Origin: Promicromonospora sukumoe
GTDB taxonomy: Bacteria; Actinomycetota; Actinomycetes; Actinomycetales; Cellulomonadaceae
Direction: 5' to 3'
Assembly (NCBI RefSeq): GCF_014137995.1
Contig: NZ_JACGWV010000001.1
Location: 1,674,001-1,738,000, forward strand
DNA length: 64,000 bases
In this document: positions 25,612 to 38,058 of the stretch, piece by piece
Layout: each line of letters begins with the position of its first letter
How positions within the stretch are numbered: the first letter of the stretch is position 1
Program-made: the position numbers and the translations under genes
The notes under the pieces: generated by a model
Databases searched by the model: none
Told to the model about the DNA's origin: nothing
Seen by the model: the letters and a program-made list of their open reading frames with translations, nothing else

Positions 25612-26928
25612 ATGTCCCGTACGTTCCCCACCCGCAGGTTCGCCGCCGCAACGGCCGCAGCCGCCCTCGCCGCGACCGGCGCCCTGACCGGCTGCGCCGC
25701 GTCCGGCTCCGGCGACGGCACCACCGAGATCACGTTCCTGACCTCGAACGACGCCCCCAACCCCGAGACCGCCGAGGCCCTGGCCGCGGCCTTCGAGGAG
25801 GAGCACCCCGACGTCTCGGTCGACGTCGAGATCCGCCCCGGCGGCACCGAGGGCGACAACCTCGTCAAGACCCGGCTGTCCACCGGCGAGATGGCCGACG
25901 TCTTCTACTACAACTCGGGCTCCCTGCTCCAGGCCCTCAACCCCGACTCCACCCTGGTGGACCTGAGCGACCAGGAGTGGGTCAGCTCGCTGACCGAGGA
26001 GTTCACCCCCGTCGTCAGCACCGACAACGGGCTGTACGGCGCGCCGCTCGGCGCCTCGTTCGCGGGCGGCGTCGTCTACAACAAGCCGCTCTACGAGGAG
26101 CTCGGGCTGGAGGTCCCCGAGACCTGGGACGAGTTCATGGCGAACAACGCGACGATCGCCGCCGAGGGTGACGGCGTCGCCCCCGTGATCCAGACCTACG
26201 GCGAGACGTGGACCAGCCAGCTCTTCGTGCTGGGCGACTTCGCCAACGTGCTCGCCGTCGACCCCGAGTGGGCCGACCAGTACACGGCCCACCAGCGCTC
26301 CTACGCCGACGAGCCCGCGCTCCTGGGCTTCCAGCACCAGCAGGAGGTGGCCGAGGCCGGGTACTTCAACGAGGACTTCCCGTCCGCGGCCTTCCAGGAC
26401 GGCGCCCGCATGGTCGCCGAGGGCGAGGGCGCGCACTACCCGATGCTCTCCAGCGTCATCCAGACGATCCTGCAGAACACGCCCGACGCCGTGGACGACA
26501 TCGGCTTCTTCGCCCTCCCGGCCGAGGACGCCGCCAACACGCAGGCCACGATCTGGCAGCCCAACGCTCTCTACGTGCCGAGGTCCACCGAGGGCGCCGA
26601 GCTGGAGGCCGCCAAGGAGCTCGTCGCCTTCGCGAACAGCGAGGCCGGCTGCGAGATCCAGAACGAGCTGCTGCCGCCCGCCGGGCCGTACGCGGGCACG
26701 TGCGAGGCGCTCGACACCGCGCCGGCGCTCCTGGCCGACATCCAGGCCTACTTCGACGCCGGGAAGGCCGCCAACGCCCTGGAGTTCAGCTCCCCGGTCA
26801 AGGGCCCCAACCTGGAGAAGGTCACCGTCGAGGTGGGCTCCGGCATCAAGACCGCCGAGGAGGCCGCCGAGTTCTACGACCAGGACGTCGAGAACCAGGC
26901 CCGCCAGCTCGGCCTCGAGGGCTGGTAG
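25612..26928 (+). CDS. Carbohydrate ABC transporter substrate-binding lipoprotein
   Basis: A 438-residue family-1 solute-binding protein. The lipoprotein signal is at the N-terminus (RRFAAATAAAALAATGALTGC, lipobox LTGC near residue 27). The fold signatures are EITFLTSNDAPN, then LSTGEMADVFYYNSGSLLQ and TWDEFMANN. It is tethered outside the membrane and should capture a sugar for the two permeases that follow. AAGGAGG at 25598-25604 is a strong ribosome site. First gene of the LacI-controlled operon; rhamnose-containing oligosaccharide is the inferred ligand because of the rhamnosidase downstream. Confidence 0.9.
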   Translation: MSRTFPTRRFAAATAAAALAATGALTGCAASGSGDGTTEITFLTSNDAPNPETAEALAAAFEEEHPDVSVDVEIRPGGTEGDNLVKTRLSTGEMADVFYYNSGSLLQALNPDSTLVDLSDQEWVSSLTEEFTPVVSTDNGLYGAPLGASFAGGVVYNKPLYEELGLEVPETWDEFMANNATIAAEGDGVAPVIQTYGETWTSQLFVLGDFANVLAVDPEWADQYTAHQRSYADEPALLGFQHQQEVAEAGYFNEDFPSAAFQDGARMVAEGEGAHYPMLSSVIQTILQNTPDAVDDIGFFALPAEDAANTQATIWQPNALYVPRSTEGAELEAAKELVAFANSEAGCEIQNELLPPAGPYAGTCEALDTAPALLADIQAYFDAGKAANALEFSSPVKGPNLEKVTVEVGSGIKTAEEAAEFYDQDVENQARQLGLEGW

Positions 26929-26935
26929 GTCGCCG

Positions 26936-27865
26936 ATGGTCGCGACCATGACCGAGGTGGGGTCCGCCAAGCGTCGTCGGACGGCGGGCTCAGGCTCCAC
27001 CTCGGCCACCCAGCGCAGCATCTACCCGACCTGGTTCTACCTGCCGGCCGGCGTGCTCTACCTGATCTTCTTCGCGGTGCCCACGTTCGCGTCGTTCTGG
27101 TTCAGCCTGACCCGCTGGACCCTGTTCGACACCGAGTTCATCGGCCTGGACAACTTCGTGCAGTTCTTCGCCGAGCCGCAGCTCTCGCGCGGGTTCCTGA
27201 ACACGCTGATCTACGGCTTCGTGACCTCGGGCGCCAAGGTCGTGCTCGGGCTGGCGCTCGCGGTGCTGCTCACCTCGCAGCTCGTGGGCCGCGGCTACCT
27301 GCGCTCCGTGGTGTTCTTCCCGGTGCTGGTCTCCACCATCGGCGTGGGCATCACGTTCAAGGCCCTGCTCGACCCGTTCGACGGCGTGGTCAACACGATG
27401 CTCGCCACGTTCGGCATCGAGGGACCGGGGTGGTTCACCGATCCGAACCAGGCGCTGCTGACCATCGCGGCCGTCGACGTCTGGAAGGGGCTCGGCATCG
27501 CGACGCTCATCTACATCGCGGGCATCGTCGCGATCCCGCAGGAGTACTACGAGGCCGCGCGGGTCGACGGCGCGGGCGCCTGGCGTCAGTTCCGCTCCAT
27601 CACGCTGCCGCTGGTCCAGCCCGCGACGGCCACCGTGATCATCCTGTCCCTGATCGGCGGCCTGCGGTCGTTCGACCTCATCTGGGCGACCACGGGCGGC
27701 GGCCCCGGGTTCACCAGCGACGTGATCGGGTCCGTCATCTACAAGCAGTACCAGGCCGGCTTCTACGGGCTGTCGACGGCGGGCAACGTGATCCTGTTCC
27801 TCGTGGTCACGGCGATCATGGTGCCGGTCTCCCTGCTGCTCAACCGCAAGGAGGTGGACCGATGA
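26936..27865 (+). CDS. Sugar ABC transporter permease (MalF/UgpA-like)
   Basis: A 309-residue membrane protein with six predicted helices. The EAA loop that contacts the ATPase is EYYEAARVDGAGAWRQFRSI followed by TLPL. It begins 7 bp after the binding-protein stop, and its TGA overlaps the ATG of the second permease (27862). No ATP-binding subunit is encoded here, so a shared MsiK-like ATPase encoded elsewhere is presumed, as in other Actinobacteria. An alternative start is the ATG at 26948. Confidence 0.9.
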   Translation: MVATMTEVGSAKRRRTAGSGSTSATQRSIYPTWFYLPAGVLYLIFFAVPTFASFWFSLTRWTLFDTEFIGLDNFVQFFAEPQLSRGFLNTLIYGFVTSGAKVVLGLALAVLLTSQLVGRGYLRSVVFFPVLVSTIGVGITFKALLDPFDGVVNTMLATFGIEGPGWFTDPNQALLTIAAVDVWKGLGIATLIYIAGIVAIPQEYYEAARVDGAGAWRQFRSITLPLVQPATATVIILSLIGGLRSFDLIWATTGGGPGFTSDVIGSVIYKQYQAGFYGLSTAGNVILFLVVTAIMVPVSLLLNRKEVDR

Positions 27866-28689
27866 GACGCGCCGGGTCCCGGGCCACGGGCATCGTGGCC
27901 ATCGCGGTGTCGGTCGTGGTCTTCCTCGTGCCGTTCGCGTTCATCTTCCTGACGGCGTCCAAGGACGCGTCGTCGGCGTCGCGCCTGGAGTTCACGTGGC
28001 CCACGCAGTGGGCCTTCACCGAGAACCTGACCGAGGTGCTGACCACCCGCGACGGCATCGTCGTGCGGGCGTTCCTCAACTCCACAGTGCTCACCGTGGT
28101 GAGCGTGGCGGTCATGGTGGTGCTCGCGGCGATGGTCGGGTACCTGCTCCAGCGCCGGAAGTCGCGGCTCAACCCGGTCGTGAACTTCTTCGTGCTCGCG
28201 GGGCTCATCGTGCCGCCCGCCGTCGTGCCGACCATCTGGGTGCTGCAGCAGACCGGGCTGTTCAAGACCATGCCCGGCCTGATCCTCATCGAGGCGACGT
28301 TCGGGCTCTCGTTCTGCGTGCTGCTGTTCCGCGCGTTCGTGGCGACCATCCCGCGCGAGCTCGACGAGGCGGCGATCATCGACGGCGCCGGGCCGCTGCG
28401 GCTGTTCTTCGCCGTCATCCTGCCGCTGCTGCGGCCCGTGATCATCACGATCGTCGTGGTCCAGGCGGTCAACGTGTTCAACGACTTCACCAACCCGCTG
28501 TACTTCCTGCCCGGCGACGAGAACGCGACCGTGCAGCTCACCCTCTACAACTTCCAGAGCCAGATGGTCAGCCAGTTCAACCTGCTGTTCATGGACATCC
28601 TGCTGATCACGGTGCCGCCGCTGGTCATGTACATCTTCTTCAACCGCCAGATCGTGGCCGGCATGACGTCCGGCGCGGTCAAGGGCTGA
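27862..28689 (+). CDS. Sugar ABC transporter permease (MalG/UgpE-like)
   Basis: A 275-residue partner permease with six predicted helices and the EAA loop ELDEAAIIDGAGPLRLFFAV followed by ILPLL. Its ATG overlaps the stop of the preceding permease, so the two are translationally coupled. The gene for the GH78 enzyme follows after 12 bp with a GAAAGGGG ribosome site. Confidence 0.9.
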   Translation: MRRAGSRATGIVAIAVSVVVFLVPFAFIFLTASKDASSASRLEFTWPTQWAFTENLTEVLTTRDGIVVRAFLNSTVLTVVSVAVMVVLAAMVGYLLQRRKSRLNPVVNFFVLAGLIVPPAVVPTIWVLQQTGLFKTMPGLILIEATFGLSFCVLLFRAFVATIPRELDEAAIIDGAGPLRLFFAVILPLLRPVIITIVVVQAVNVFNDFTNPLYFLPGDENATVQLTLYNFQSQMVSQFNLLFMDILLITVPPLVMYIFFNRQIVAGMTSGAVKG

Positions 28690-28701
28690 AAGGGGCCACC
28701 G

Positions 28702-31551
<2,850 letters not shown>

Positions 31552-31570
31552 GCCGACGCCGGCTGGCTCG

Positions 31571-31640
31571 TCTCCTTTGAGACCTAAGTTTCTTCGCTTT
31601 GAGCCGCCTCAAAGCGAAGAAACTTAGGTCTCAAAGGAGA
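31571..31640. repeat. Palindromic element B2: perfect 33-bp arms, CCGC loop
   Basis: Arms 31571-31603 and 31608-31640. Identical to B3 in every base. It lies between the convergent rhamnosidase and VOC genes. Confidence 0.93.
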
Positions 31641-31656
31641 GGGGGGTTCAGCGGTG

Positions 31657-31738
31657 GTCGGCAGTTCGCATCCCCGCGTCGGCAGTTTGCGTCCCCGCGT
31701 CGGTAGTCGGCCTCGACCGGCTCGACCAGCTCGACCAA
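31657..31738. repeat. 21-bp and 9-bp tandem repeats beside B2
   Basis: Two 21-bp units (31657-31677, 31678-31698; GTCGGCAGTTCGCATCCCCG plus C, with three substitutions) and part of a third, followed by three 9-bp units of CTCGACC(G/A)(G/A)-like sequence (about 31712-31738). The block lies just past the stop of the VOC gene. Confidence 0.7.
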
Positions 31739-31751
31739 GGAGCCTTCGGCG

Positions 31752-32189
31752 TCAGTCCAGGCAGAACTCGTTGCCCTCGACGTCCTGCATGTTCTGGCAG
31801 GACTCGTTCTCGCCGTCGGCCAGCAGGAGGATGCCGCGCGTCGCGCCGATCGCCTCCAGGCGGACGGCGTGCGACTCCAGGACCGCCAGCCGTTCCTCGC
31901 CCACCAGGCCCCGGCCGACCTTGATGTCGAGGTGCACCCGGTTCTTGACGACCTTGCCCTCCGGCACGCGCTGGAAGAACAGCCGCGGGCCGACGCCGTT
32001 CGGGTCGCTCGCGCCGAACCACGAGTCCCGCTTCTCCTCGGGCAGCGAGAGGCTGTACTCCTCCCACGTGGCGAAACCGTCCTCGGTCGGGTCCGGCGGG
32101 ACGTACCCCAGTGCCTCGCACCAGAACCGGCCCACGCGCTCAGGGCTGGCACAGTCGAAGGTGATCTGGACGGGCTGAACGGTCGTCAT
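31752..32189 (-). CDS. VOC/glyoxalase-like domain protein
   Basis: A 145-residue protein of the vicinal-oxygen-chelate superfamily, Glyoxalase_6-like. It has VQITFDCASPERVGRFWCEA at the start, GPRLFFQRVPEGKVVKNRVHLDI in the middle and DVEGNEFCLD at the end. Actinobacterial homologues are usually uncharacterised. The ATG at 32187-32189 is preferred; an in-frame GTG at 32195 would add two residues. It is convergent with the rhamnosidase gene. Confidence 0.8.
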   Translation of the reverse strand: MTTVQPVQITFDCASPERVGRFWCEALGYVPPDPTEDGFATWEEYSLSLPEEKRDSWFGASDPNGVGPRLFFQRVPEGKVVKNRVHLDIKVGRGLVGEERLAVLESHAVRLEAIGATRGILLLADGENESCQNMQDVEGNEFCLD

Positions 32190-32262
32190 CGGCACACCCT
32201 AGGACGGCGGCGGCCCGGGGTTCACGCTGATTCCCGCAGGCGATTCCCGCACCAAGGAGCCG

Positions 32263-33024
32263 TCACACCGACTCCTTGGTGACGCTCCACCCGCCGTCGA
32301 CGTTCAGCTCGACGCCCGTGATGAACGAGGCGCGGTCGGAGCAGAGGTAGGCGATCGCGTCGGCGACCTCGGACGCCTCGCCGAGCCGGCCCAGCGCCGT
32401 CGCCGCCGCGGCGCTCGCGCGCTCGGCATCGCCGACGCCGTCCCAGTGCGGCGTGAGCACGGGCCCGGGCAGCACGCTGTTCACGCGGACGGCGGGGGCG
32501 TACTCGGCGGCGAGCTGCCGCGCGAGCCCCGTCATCCCCGCCTTCGCCGAGGCGTACGCGGCCCGGCCGGGCAGCCCGAAGTGCGCGTGCACCGAGGAGA
32601 CCATCACCACGGCGCCGTTGCCCGACGCCGACAGGTCCGGCAGCAGCGCGCGCGTCGCGAGGTAGGCGCCCGTCAGCGTCACCCGAATCTGGTGCTCCCA
32701 GCTCTCCGGCGGCGTGTCCGCCAGCGAGGCGATGCGCCCCGCGTAGGCGTTGTTCACCAGGATCTGCGGCCGGCCGAGCTCCGCGTGGCAGGCGGCGACG
32801 GCGTCGGTCCAAGCGGCCTCGTCGGCCACGTCCATGACCGCCGACGCCGCCCGGTGTCCCGCCGCGCGCAGCTCGTCCCGCAGGTCCTCGGCGGTGGGGG
32901 AGACGTCCACGAGCAGGACGGCGGCGCCGTCGTCGGCCAGGCGCCGGGCGGTCGCCTCGCCGATGCCCCGGGCGGCGCCGGTGACGACGGCGGTCCGGCC
33001 GTCCAGGGGGAGCTCACGCGTCAT
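32263..33024 (-). CDS. Short-chain dehydrogenase/reductase
   Basis: A 253-residue classical SDR. The cofactor loop is TGAARGIGEATARRL at about 14-28, then NNAYAG, the catalytic Ser in VMVSSVHAH, and YASAK with the catalytic Tyr and Lys near 156-160. The C-terminus ends FITGVELNVDGGWSVTKE. It oxidises or reduces an alcohol/ketone with NAD(P). It lies 105 bp downstream of the aldehyde dehydrogenase on the same strand, so the pair may act in sequence on one substrate. The substrate is unknown. Confidence 0.88.
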   Translation of the reverse strand: MTRELPLDGRTAVVTGAARGIGEATARRLADDGAAVLLVDVSPTAEDLRDELRAAGHRAASAVMDVADEAAWTDAVAACHAELGRPQILVNNAYAGRIASLADTPPESWEHQIRVTLTGAYLATRALLPDLSASGNGAVVMVSSVHAHFGLPGRAAYASAKAGMTGLARQLAAEYAPAVRVNSVLPGPVLTPHWDGVGDAERASAAAATALGRLGEASEVADAIAYLCSDRASFITGVELNVDGGWSVTKESV

Positions 33025-33129
33025 GAGGGGTGCCTTTCGTCGAGCGCTCGCCCCGCGACCGGGGCGTCCCGCCGCAGGCTACCCGCCGGACGCCGTCGGC
33101 CCGGGCCCCGCCCAGCCCGTCCGACGCCG

Positions 33130-34611
33130 CTAGATCGGGTACGGCCGCGACCCCGCCTGCACCGTGATCCAGCGCAGCTCCGTGAACTCCTCGATCGCCG
33201 CCCGCGAGCCGAACCGTCCCCACCCGCTGGCGCCCACGCCGCCGAACGGCATCTGCGGCTCGTCGTGCACCGTCGCCCCGTTGACGTGGCAGATCCCGGA
33301 CCGGATGCGGCGCGCGACGTCGAGCGCGGCCGTCACGTCCCCGCCGAACACCGCGGCCGACAGGCCGTACTCGGTGTCGTTGGCGATCCGCACGGCCTCG
33401 TCGGCGCCGTCGGCCTCGGTGATCGAGACGACCGGCCCGAAGGACTCCTCGCCGTAGATCCGCATGCCGGGCCGCACGCCCCGCACCACCGTGGGTCGCA
33501 GGTACAGCCCGTCGGCGGTGCCGCCGGCGATCACCTCGGCGCCCTGCTGCTGGGCGTCGGCGATCAGGTCGAGCACGTGGTCCCGCGCCGCGGCGTGCAC
33601 CATGGGCCCCACCTGCGACTGCGGGTCGTCCGGCGCGCCCACGGCCAGGCCCGCGGCGCGGGCGGCGAGCCGCGCGGAGAGGTCGTCGGCGACGGACCGG
33701 TCGACGACGACGCGCTCCGTGGACATGCAGATCTGGCCCTGGTTCATGAACGCACCGAAGCTCGCGGCGGCCGCCGCCTCGGCCAGGTCGGCGTCGGGCA
33801 GGACGACGAACGGCGCCTTCCCGCCGAGTTCCAGCAGCACCCGGGTCAGGTGCCGGCCGCCGAGCTCGCCGATCACCCGGCCCACCCGCGTCGACCCGGT
33901 GAAGTTGACGCGCCGCACGGCCGGGTGCGCCACGAGCGCCTCGACGACCGCGGGCGCGTCCTGCGGCGCGTTGCTGATCAGGTTGATCGCCCCCGCGGGC
34001 GCCCCGGCCTCGCGCAGCACGTCGACGATCGCGGCCTGGGTGCGCGGCGTCTGCTCGCTGGCCTTGAGGACCACGGTGTTGCCCAGCACCAGCGGCATCG
34101 CGACGGCCCGGACACCCAGGATCAGGGGCGCGTTCCACGGCGCAATGCCGACGACGACGCCCGCGGGCTGCCGGACGCCGTAGGCGGTCAGCCCCGGCAC
34201 GTCGGACGGGATGATCTCGCCGACGGCGGAGTACGCCTGCGCCGCCGCCTCGGCGAGCATCCCCGTGGCGACGTGCACGTTGAACTCGCACCACGGCCGG
34301 GTGGCGCCCATCTCCTCGCCCATCACCCGGGCGATCTCGTCCGCCCGCTCGGCCAGCAGACGCGCGGCACCCGCGAGCACCTCGCGGCGGGCGGCCGGGG
34401 GCAGCCCGGACCAGGTCTCCAGGGCTGCCGCGGCGGCGTCGGCCGCGCGGTTCGCGTCCGCGACGGAGGCGGCGGCGACGCGCGCGATCCTCTCGCCGGT
34501 CAGCGCTCGGACGAAGTCGGTGTACCGGCCGCCCTCGGCGGGCACGTACTGCCCGCCGACGAACAGGTCGGCGGTGGCCAGGCCGGTGGTCTCGGTAGCG
34601 CGTTCTGACAT
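33130..34611 (-). CDS. NAD(P)-dependent aldehyde dehydrogenase (vanillin/benzaldehyde-type)
   Basis: A 493-residue ALDH superfamily enzyme. Present are the Rossmann-side PWNAPLILGVRAVAMPL, VNFTGSTRVGRVI, the Glu of LLELGGKAPF and the nucleophilic Cys of NQGQICMSTERV, then EESFGPVVSI. The sequence style is that of vanillin or salicylaldehyde dehydrogenases; that assignment is by resemblance only. It is first of a two-gene unit with the SDR and divergent from the mannan locus promoter at 34719. Confidence 0.85.
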   Translation of the reverse strand: MSERATETTGLATADLFVGGQYVPAEGGRYTDFVRALTGERIARVAAASVADANRAADAAAAALETWSGLPPAARREVLAGAARLLAERADEIARVMGEEMGATRPWCEFNVHVATGMLAEAAAQAYSAVGEIIPSDVPGLTAYGVRQPAGVVVGIAPWNAPLILGVRAVAMPLVLGNTVVLKASEQTPRTQAAIVDVLREAGAPAGAINLISNAPQDAPAVVEALVAHPAVRRVNFTGSTRVGRVIGELGGRHLTRVLLELGGKAPFVVLPDADLAEAAAAASFGAFMNQGQICMSTERVVVDRSVADDLSARLAARAAGLAVGAPDDPQSQVGPMVHAAARDHVLDLIADAQQQGAEVIAGGTADGLYLRPTVVRGVRPGMRIYGEESFGPVVSITEADGADEAVRIANDTEYGLSAAVFGGDVTAALDVARRIRSGICHVNGATVHDEPQMPFGGVGASGWGRFGSRAAIEEFTELRWITVQAGSRPYPI

Positions 34612-34698
34612 GGGGAACTCCTCGTCGAGACGGCCGCCCTCGTCGTCGGGGTGCGGCCCTTCGAGTATTCCGCGAGCCGGTCACCTGCGTCTTCTGCT

Positions 34699-34747
34699 AT
34701 TACCCCTATTCCGATACGTTGACATGGGGGTAATTGGCTCCTACTGT
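34699..34747 (+). promoter_or_regulatory. Promoter of the alpha-mannan locus with inverted repeat
   Basis: TTGACA (34719-34724) and TACTGT (34742-34747) are 17 bp apart. ATTACCCC (34699-34706) and GGGGTAAT (34727-34734) are exact complements flanking the -35, a possible binding site for the regulator encoded at 40512. The region also separates the divergent aldehyde dehydrogenase. Confidence 0.65.
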
Positions 34748-34804
34748 TCACGACAGGCCGGGCCAGCGTGGGTCCGGCCGGCAGCACCGAACGATGGGGT
34801 TCGA

Positions 34805-36208
34805 ATGAGCTACGTGACAGGCAGCGCGGCGCCGGAGACCGGTACGGCCGCGCTCTACGACCCGGACGTCCTCGTGGACCTGGTCGAGCAGGTCCGCGAG
34901 CGGCTGGGCGGCGAGATCGCGGACGCCGTCGGCCGCTGCATGGCGGACACGCTCGCCCGGACGATCACCCTCCACCCGGACGGCACCGCCTTCGTGATCA
35001 CCGGCGACATCCCGGCGATGTGGCTGCGGGACTCGACGACGCAGCTCGCGCCGTTCCTGCACCTCGCCGCCGCGGACGAGCGGCTCGCGGACACGATCGC
35101 GGCCGTCTCGCGGCGGCAGCAGTCCTCGATCCTGCGCGACCCGTACGCCAACGCCTTCAACGACGGGCCCACCGGCGGCGGCCACCGCGACCGCACGGGA
35201 CACCCGGAGACGGGGCAGTCGCCCTGGGTCTGGGAGCGCAAGTACGAGATCGACTCCCTGGCCTACCCGCTGCAGCTCGCCTTCGACCTGTGGCGCGTCA
35301 CCGGCCGTACCGACCACCTCACCGACCTCGGGCAGGTGGGGCGCACCGTCATCGACCTGTGGCGCACCGAGCAGCGGCACGCGGAGGCGTCGTCGTACAC
35401 CTTCGAGCGCACCGACTGCCCGCCGACCGACACCCTGGTGCGCGACGGCCGCGGGCCCGAGGTGGGGTTCACGGGCATGACCTGGGCGGGCTTCCGCCCC
35501 AGCGACGACGCCTGCACCCACGGCTACAACGTGCCGGGCAACGCGCTCGCGGCAACGACGCTCGGGCACCTGGCGCAGCTCGCCGCCGAGGTGCTGCACG
35601 ACGACGACCTCGCCGCCGCGGCCACGACCCTGCGTGTTGAGATCGAGCGCGGCATCCGCGAGCACGGCGTCGTGACCGGGCCCGACGGCGTGCCGGTCTA
35701 CGCGTACGAGGTGGACGGCCGCGGCGGCGTGCTCCTGGCGGACGACGCCAACACGCCCAGCCTGCTCGCCCTGCCGCTGACCGGCTGGTGCCGCGCCGAC
35801 GACCCGCTCTACCTCGCGACCCGCGACCTGGTGCTCAGCCCCGCCAACCCGTACTACTACCGCGGCTCGGCGGCCTCCGGCATCGGCAGCCCGCACACGC
35901 CCGAGGGCCACGTCTGGCCCATCGCGCTGGCGATCCAGGGCCTGACCAGCACCGACCCGGCCGAGCGCCGCGCGCTGCTCGACCTGATCCTGGCGACCGA
36001 CGACGGGACCGGCGCCGTGCACGAGTCGTTCCACGCGGACGACCCCGGTATCTGGACCCGCGAGTGGTTCTCCTGGGCGAACTCCATGTTCTGCGAGCTG
36101 GCCCTGGAGACCGCGGGCCTGCGCACCTACCGCCGTCCGGCCCCGGACCACACACCTGACTCGACCGCCGGAAGCGCGGCCGAGTCAGTCTCGGGGTCAG
36201 CACAGTGA
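34805..36208 (+). CDS. Exo-alpha-1,6-mannosidase, glycoside hydrolase family 125
   Basis: A 467-residue cytoplasmic enzyme (no signal peptide). The GH125 signature GDIPAMWLRDSTTQ is at residues 67-80. FTGMTWAGFRPSDDAC carries the Asp expected as general acid, and WANSMFCELAL carries the C-terminal Glu expected as base. YEIDSLAYPL is also conserved. It removes non-reducing alpha-1,6-mannose by inversion. It is first of the importer/mannanase locus, and its stop overlaps the GTG of the next permease. The ATG at 34805 gives the family's normal length. Confidence 0.9.
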   Translation: MSYVTGSAAPETGTAALYDPDVLVDLVEQVRERLGGEIADAVGRCMADTLARTITLHPDGTAFVITGDIPAMWLRDSTTQLAPFLHLAAADERLADTIAAVSRRQQSSILRDPYANAFNDGPTGGGHRDRTGHPETGQSPWVWERKYEIDSLAYPLQLAFDLWRVTGRTDHLTDLGQVGRTVIDLWRTEQRHAEASSYTFERTDCPPTDTLVRDGRGPEVGFTGMTWAGFRPSDDACTHGYNVPGNALAATTLGHLAQLAAEVLHDDDLAAAATTLRVEIERGIREHGVVTGPDGVPVYAYEVDGRGGVLLADDANTPSLLALPLTGWCRADDPLYLATRDLVLSPANPYYYRGSAASGIGSPHTPEGHVWPIALAIQGLTSTDPAERRALLDLILATDDGTGAVHESFHADDPGIWTREWFSWANSMFCELALETAGLRTYRRPAPDHTPDSTAGSAAESVSGSAQ

Positions 36209-37092
36209 GCGCCGCCGTGAGTGCCACCCGGCGGCAGCAGACCATCTCCGCCTGGATCTTCCTGGCCGTGCCGGTCGCGCTGTTCGCCGTCTTCCTGCTG
36301 CTGCCGGTGGTGATGGCGATCGGCCTGAGCCTGACGGACTACTCCGTCATCGGCGACTTCGAGTGGGTGGGCCTGGACAACTACGCGCGCATCGCGGGCG
36401 ACCCGATCTTCTGGGTCGCGGTGCGCAACACCGCGTTCTACACGGTGCTGTACGTGCCGGCCGGGCTGCTGGTCGCGCTCGGCACCGCGCTGCTGCTGAA
36501 CCGCAGCACGCGCGTGGCCCGCGTCTTCCGCACCCTGTTCTACATCCCGGTGGTCTCCTCGACCGTGGCGACCGCCGCGATCTGGTTCTGGCTGCTGAAC
36601 CCGCAGTACGGCCTGTTCAACGCGGTGCTCGGCTGGTTCGGCATCGACGGGCCGGCGTGGCTGTACGAGTCCCGCTGGGCGATGATCGCCATCGTCATGA
36701 TGAGCGTCTGGGCCGGGTTCGGCGCCAACATGATCATCTACCTCGGCGCCCTGCAGGGCGTGCCCCGCGAGCTGACCGACGCCGCCCGCGTCGACGGCGC
36801 GGGGGCCTACCGGGTGTTCTGGCACGTGACCCGGCCGGCGATCTCGCGAGCGACGTTCCTCATCCTGACGCTGCTGCTGATCGCCGCGTTCCAGGTGTTC
36901 GACCAGGCGTACGTGCTGACCAAGGGCGGCCCCGGCAACTCGACGCTCACGCTCGTCTACTACATCTACGACCGCGGCTTCGGGCGGCTCGAGATGGGCT
37001 ACGCCTCGGCGCTGTCGTTCGTGCTGTTCCTGGTCATCCTCGTCTTCTCGGTCGCCAACGCCCGGGCCACCGGACGGGAGACCGGCCGATGA
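36205..37092 (+). CDS. Sugar ABC transporter permease (MalF-like), mannan locus
   Basis: A 295-residue membrane protein with six predicted helices and the EAA loop ELTDAARVDGAGAYRVFWHV. The GTG start at 36205 overlaps the GH125 stop, and its own TGA overlaps the next ATG at 37089. It works with the next permease and the binding protein at 38059 to import mannooligosaccharides (inferred from context). Confidence 0.9.
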   Translation: MSAAVSATRRQQTISAWIFLAVPVALFAVFLLLPVVMAIGLSLTDYSVIGDFEWVGLDNYARIAGDPIFWVAVRNTAFYTVLYVPAGLLVALGTALLLNRSTRVARVFRTLFYIPVVSSTVATAAIWFWLLNPQYGLFNAVLGWFGIDGPAWLYESRWAMIAIVMMSVWAGFGANMIIYLGALQGVPRELTDAARVDGAGAYRVFWHVTRPAISRATFLILTLLLIAAFQVFDQAYVLTKGGPGNSTLTLVYYIYDRGFGRLEMGYASALSFVLFLVILVFSVANARATGRETGR

Positions 37093-38033
37093 GCGCGCTC
37101 GCGACCGCCCCGGCCGGCACCCCCGCCCCGGCGTCCGCCCCGCAGCAGCTCACCACGACCCGGCCGCTGACCCCGCGTGCGGTGACCGGCAAGGTCGTCT
37201 GGGCGCTCGCCGTCGTCCTGATCTCCGTCACCACGGTGATGCCGCTGGTCTGGACCCTGTCGACGTCGCTCAAGCCCGAGGGCGAGATCCTCTCGTCCTA
37301 CCTCCAGCTCGTGCCCGAGAACCCGACCGTCGCGAACTACGTCGCGCTGTTCACCGACGGCCCGTTCGGCCGGTACCTGGCCAACTCGGCGGTCATCGCG
37401 CTCGGCGGCGTGGTCACCAACCTGTTCTTCGGCGGCCTGGCCGGGTACGCCCTGGCCAAGCTGCACTTCCGCGGCCGCGGCGTCGTCTTCTCGCTGTTCC
37501 TCGGCTCCATGATGGTGCCCGGCATCATCACGATGGTGCCCACCTTCCTGGTGCTGCGGCGGTTCCCGCTCGTGGGTGGGAACGACCTGTTCGGCGAGGG
37601 CGGGGCCGGCTTCATCAACAGCTACGGCGCCGTGCTCATCCCGTTCGCCGCCGGGCCGTTCGCCGTGTTCTTCATGCGCCAGTTCTTCCAGGCGCTGCCC
37701 GACGAGCTCGGCGACGCCGCGCGCATCGACGGCGCGAGCGAGTTCCGCATCTTCTGGAACATCTACCTGCCGCTGGCCCGTGCGGGCCTCGCGGTGCTGG
37801 GCGTGCTCACCTTCCAGGCCGGCTGGAACAGCTTCCTCTGGCCCCTGATCGCGCTCAACGACCCGGAGATGCTCACCGTCCAGGTGGGCCTGGCCGGGTA
37901 CGTCAACGAGTACCAGACCGAGTACGGGCCCCTGCTGGCCGGCACGATCCTGGCGAGCCTGCCGGTCCTGCTGGTCTTCGTCGTGGCCCAGCGCTACATC
38001 ATCGAGAACTTCGCCCACTCGGGTACGAAGTGA
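37089..38033 (+). CDS. Sugar ABC transporter permease (MalG-like), mannan locus
   Basis: A 314-residue permease. After a Pro/Ala-rich cytoplasmic start come six predicted helices and the EAA loop ELGDAARIDGASEFRIFWNI followed by YLPL. It is coupled to the upstream permease by a 4-bp overlap and is followed 25 bp later by the binding protein gene. No ATPase is encoded in the locus. Confidence 0.9.
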   Translation: MSALATAPAGTPAPASAPQQLTTTRPLTPRAVTGKVVWALAVVLISVTTVMPLVWTLSTSLKPEGEILSSYLQLVPENPTVANYVALFTDGPFGRYLANSAVIALGGVVTNLFFGGLAGYALAKLHFRGRGVVFSLFLGSMMVPGIITMVPTFLVLRRFPLVGGNDLFGEGGAGFINSYGAVLIPFAAGPFAVFFMRQFFQALPDELGDAARIDGASEFRIFWNIYLPLARAGLAVLGVLTFQAGWNSFLWPLIALNDPEMLTVQVGLAGYVNEYQTEYGPLLAGTILASLPVLLVFVVAQRYIIENFAHSGTK

Positions 38034-38058
38034 TGACACCCTGCAAAGGAGCAGAGTC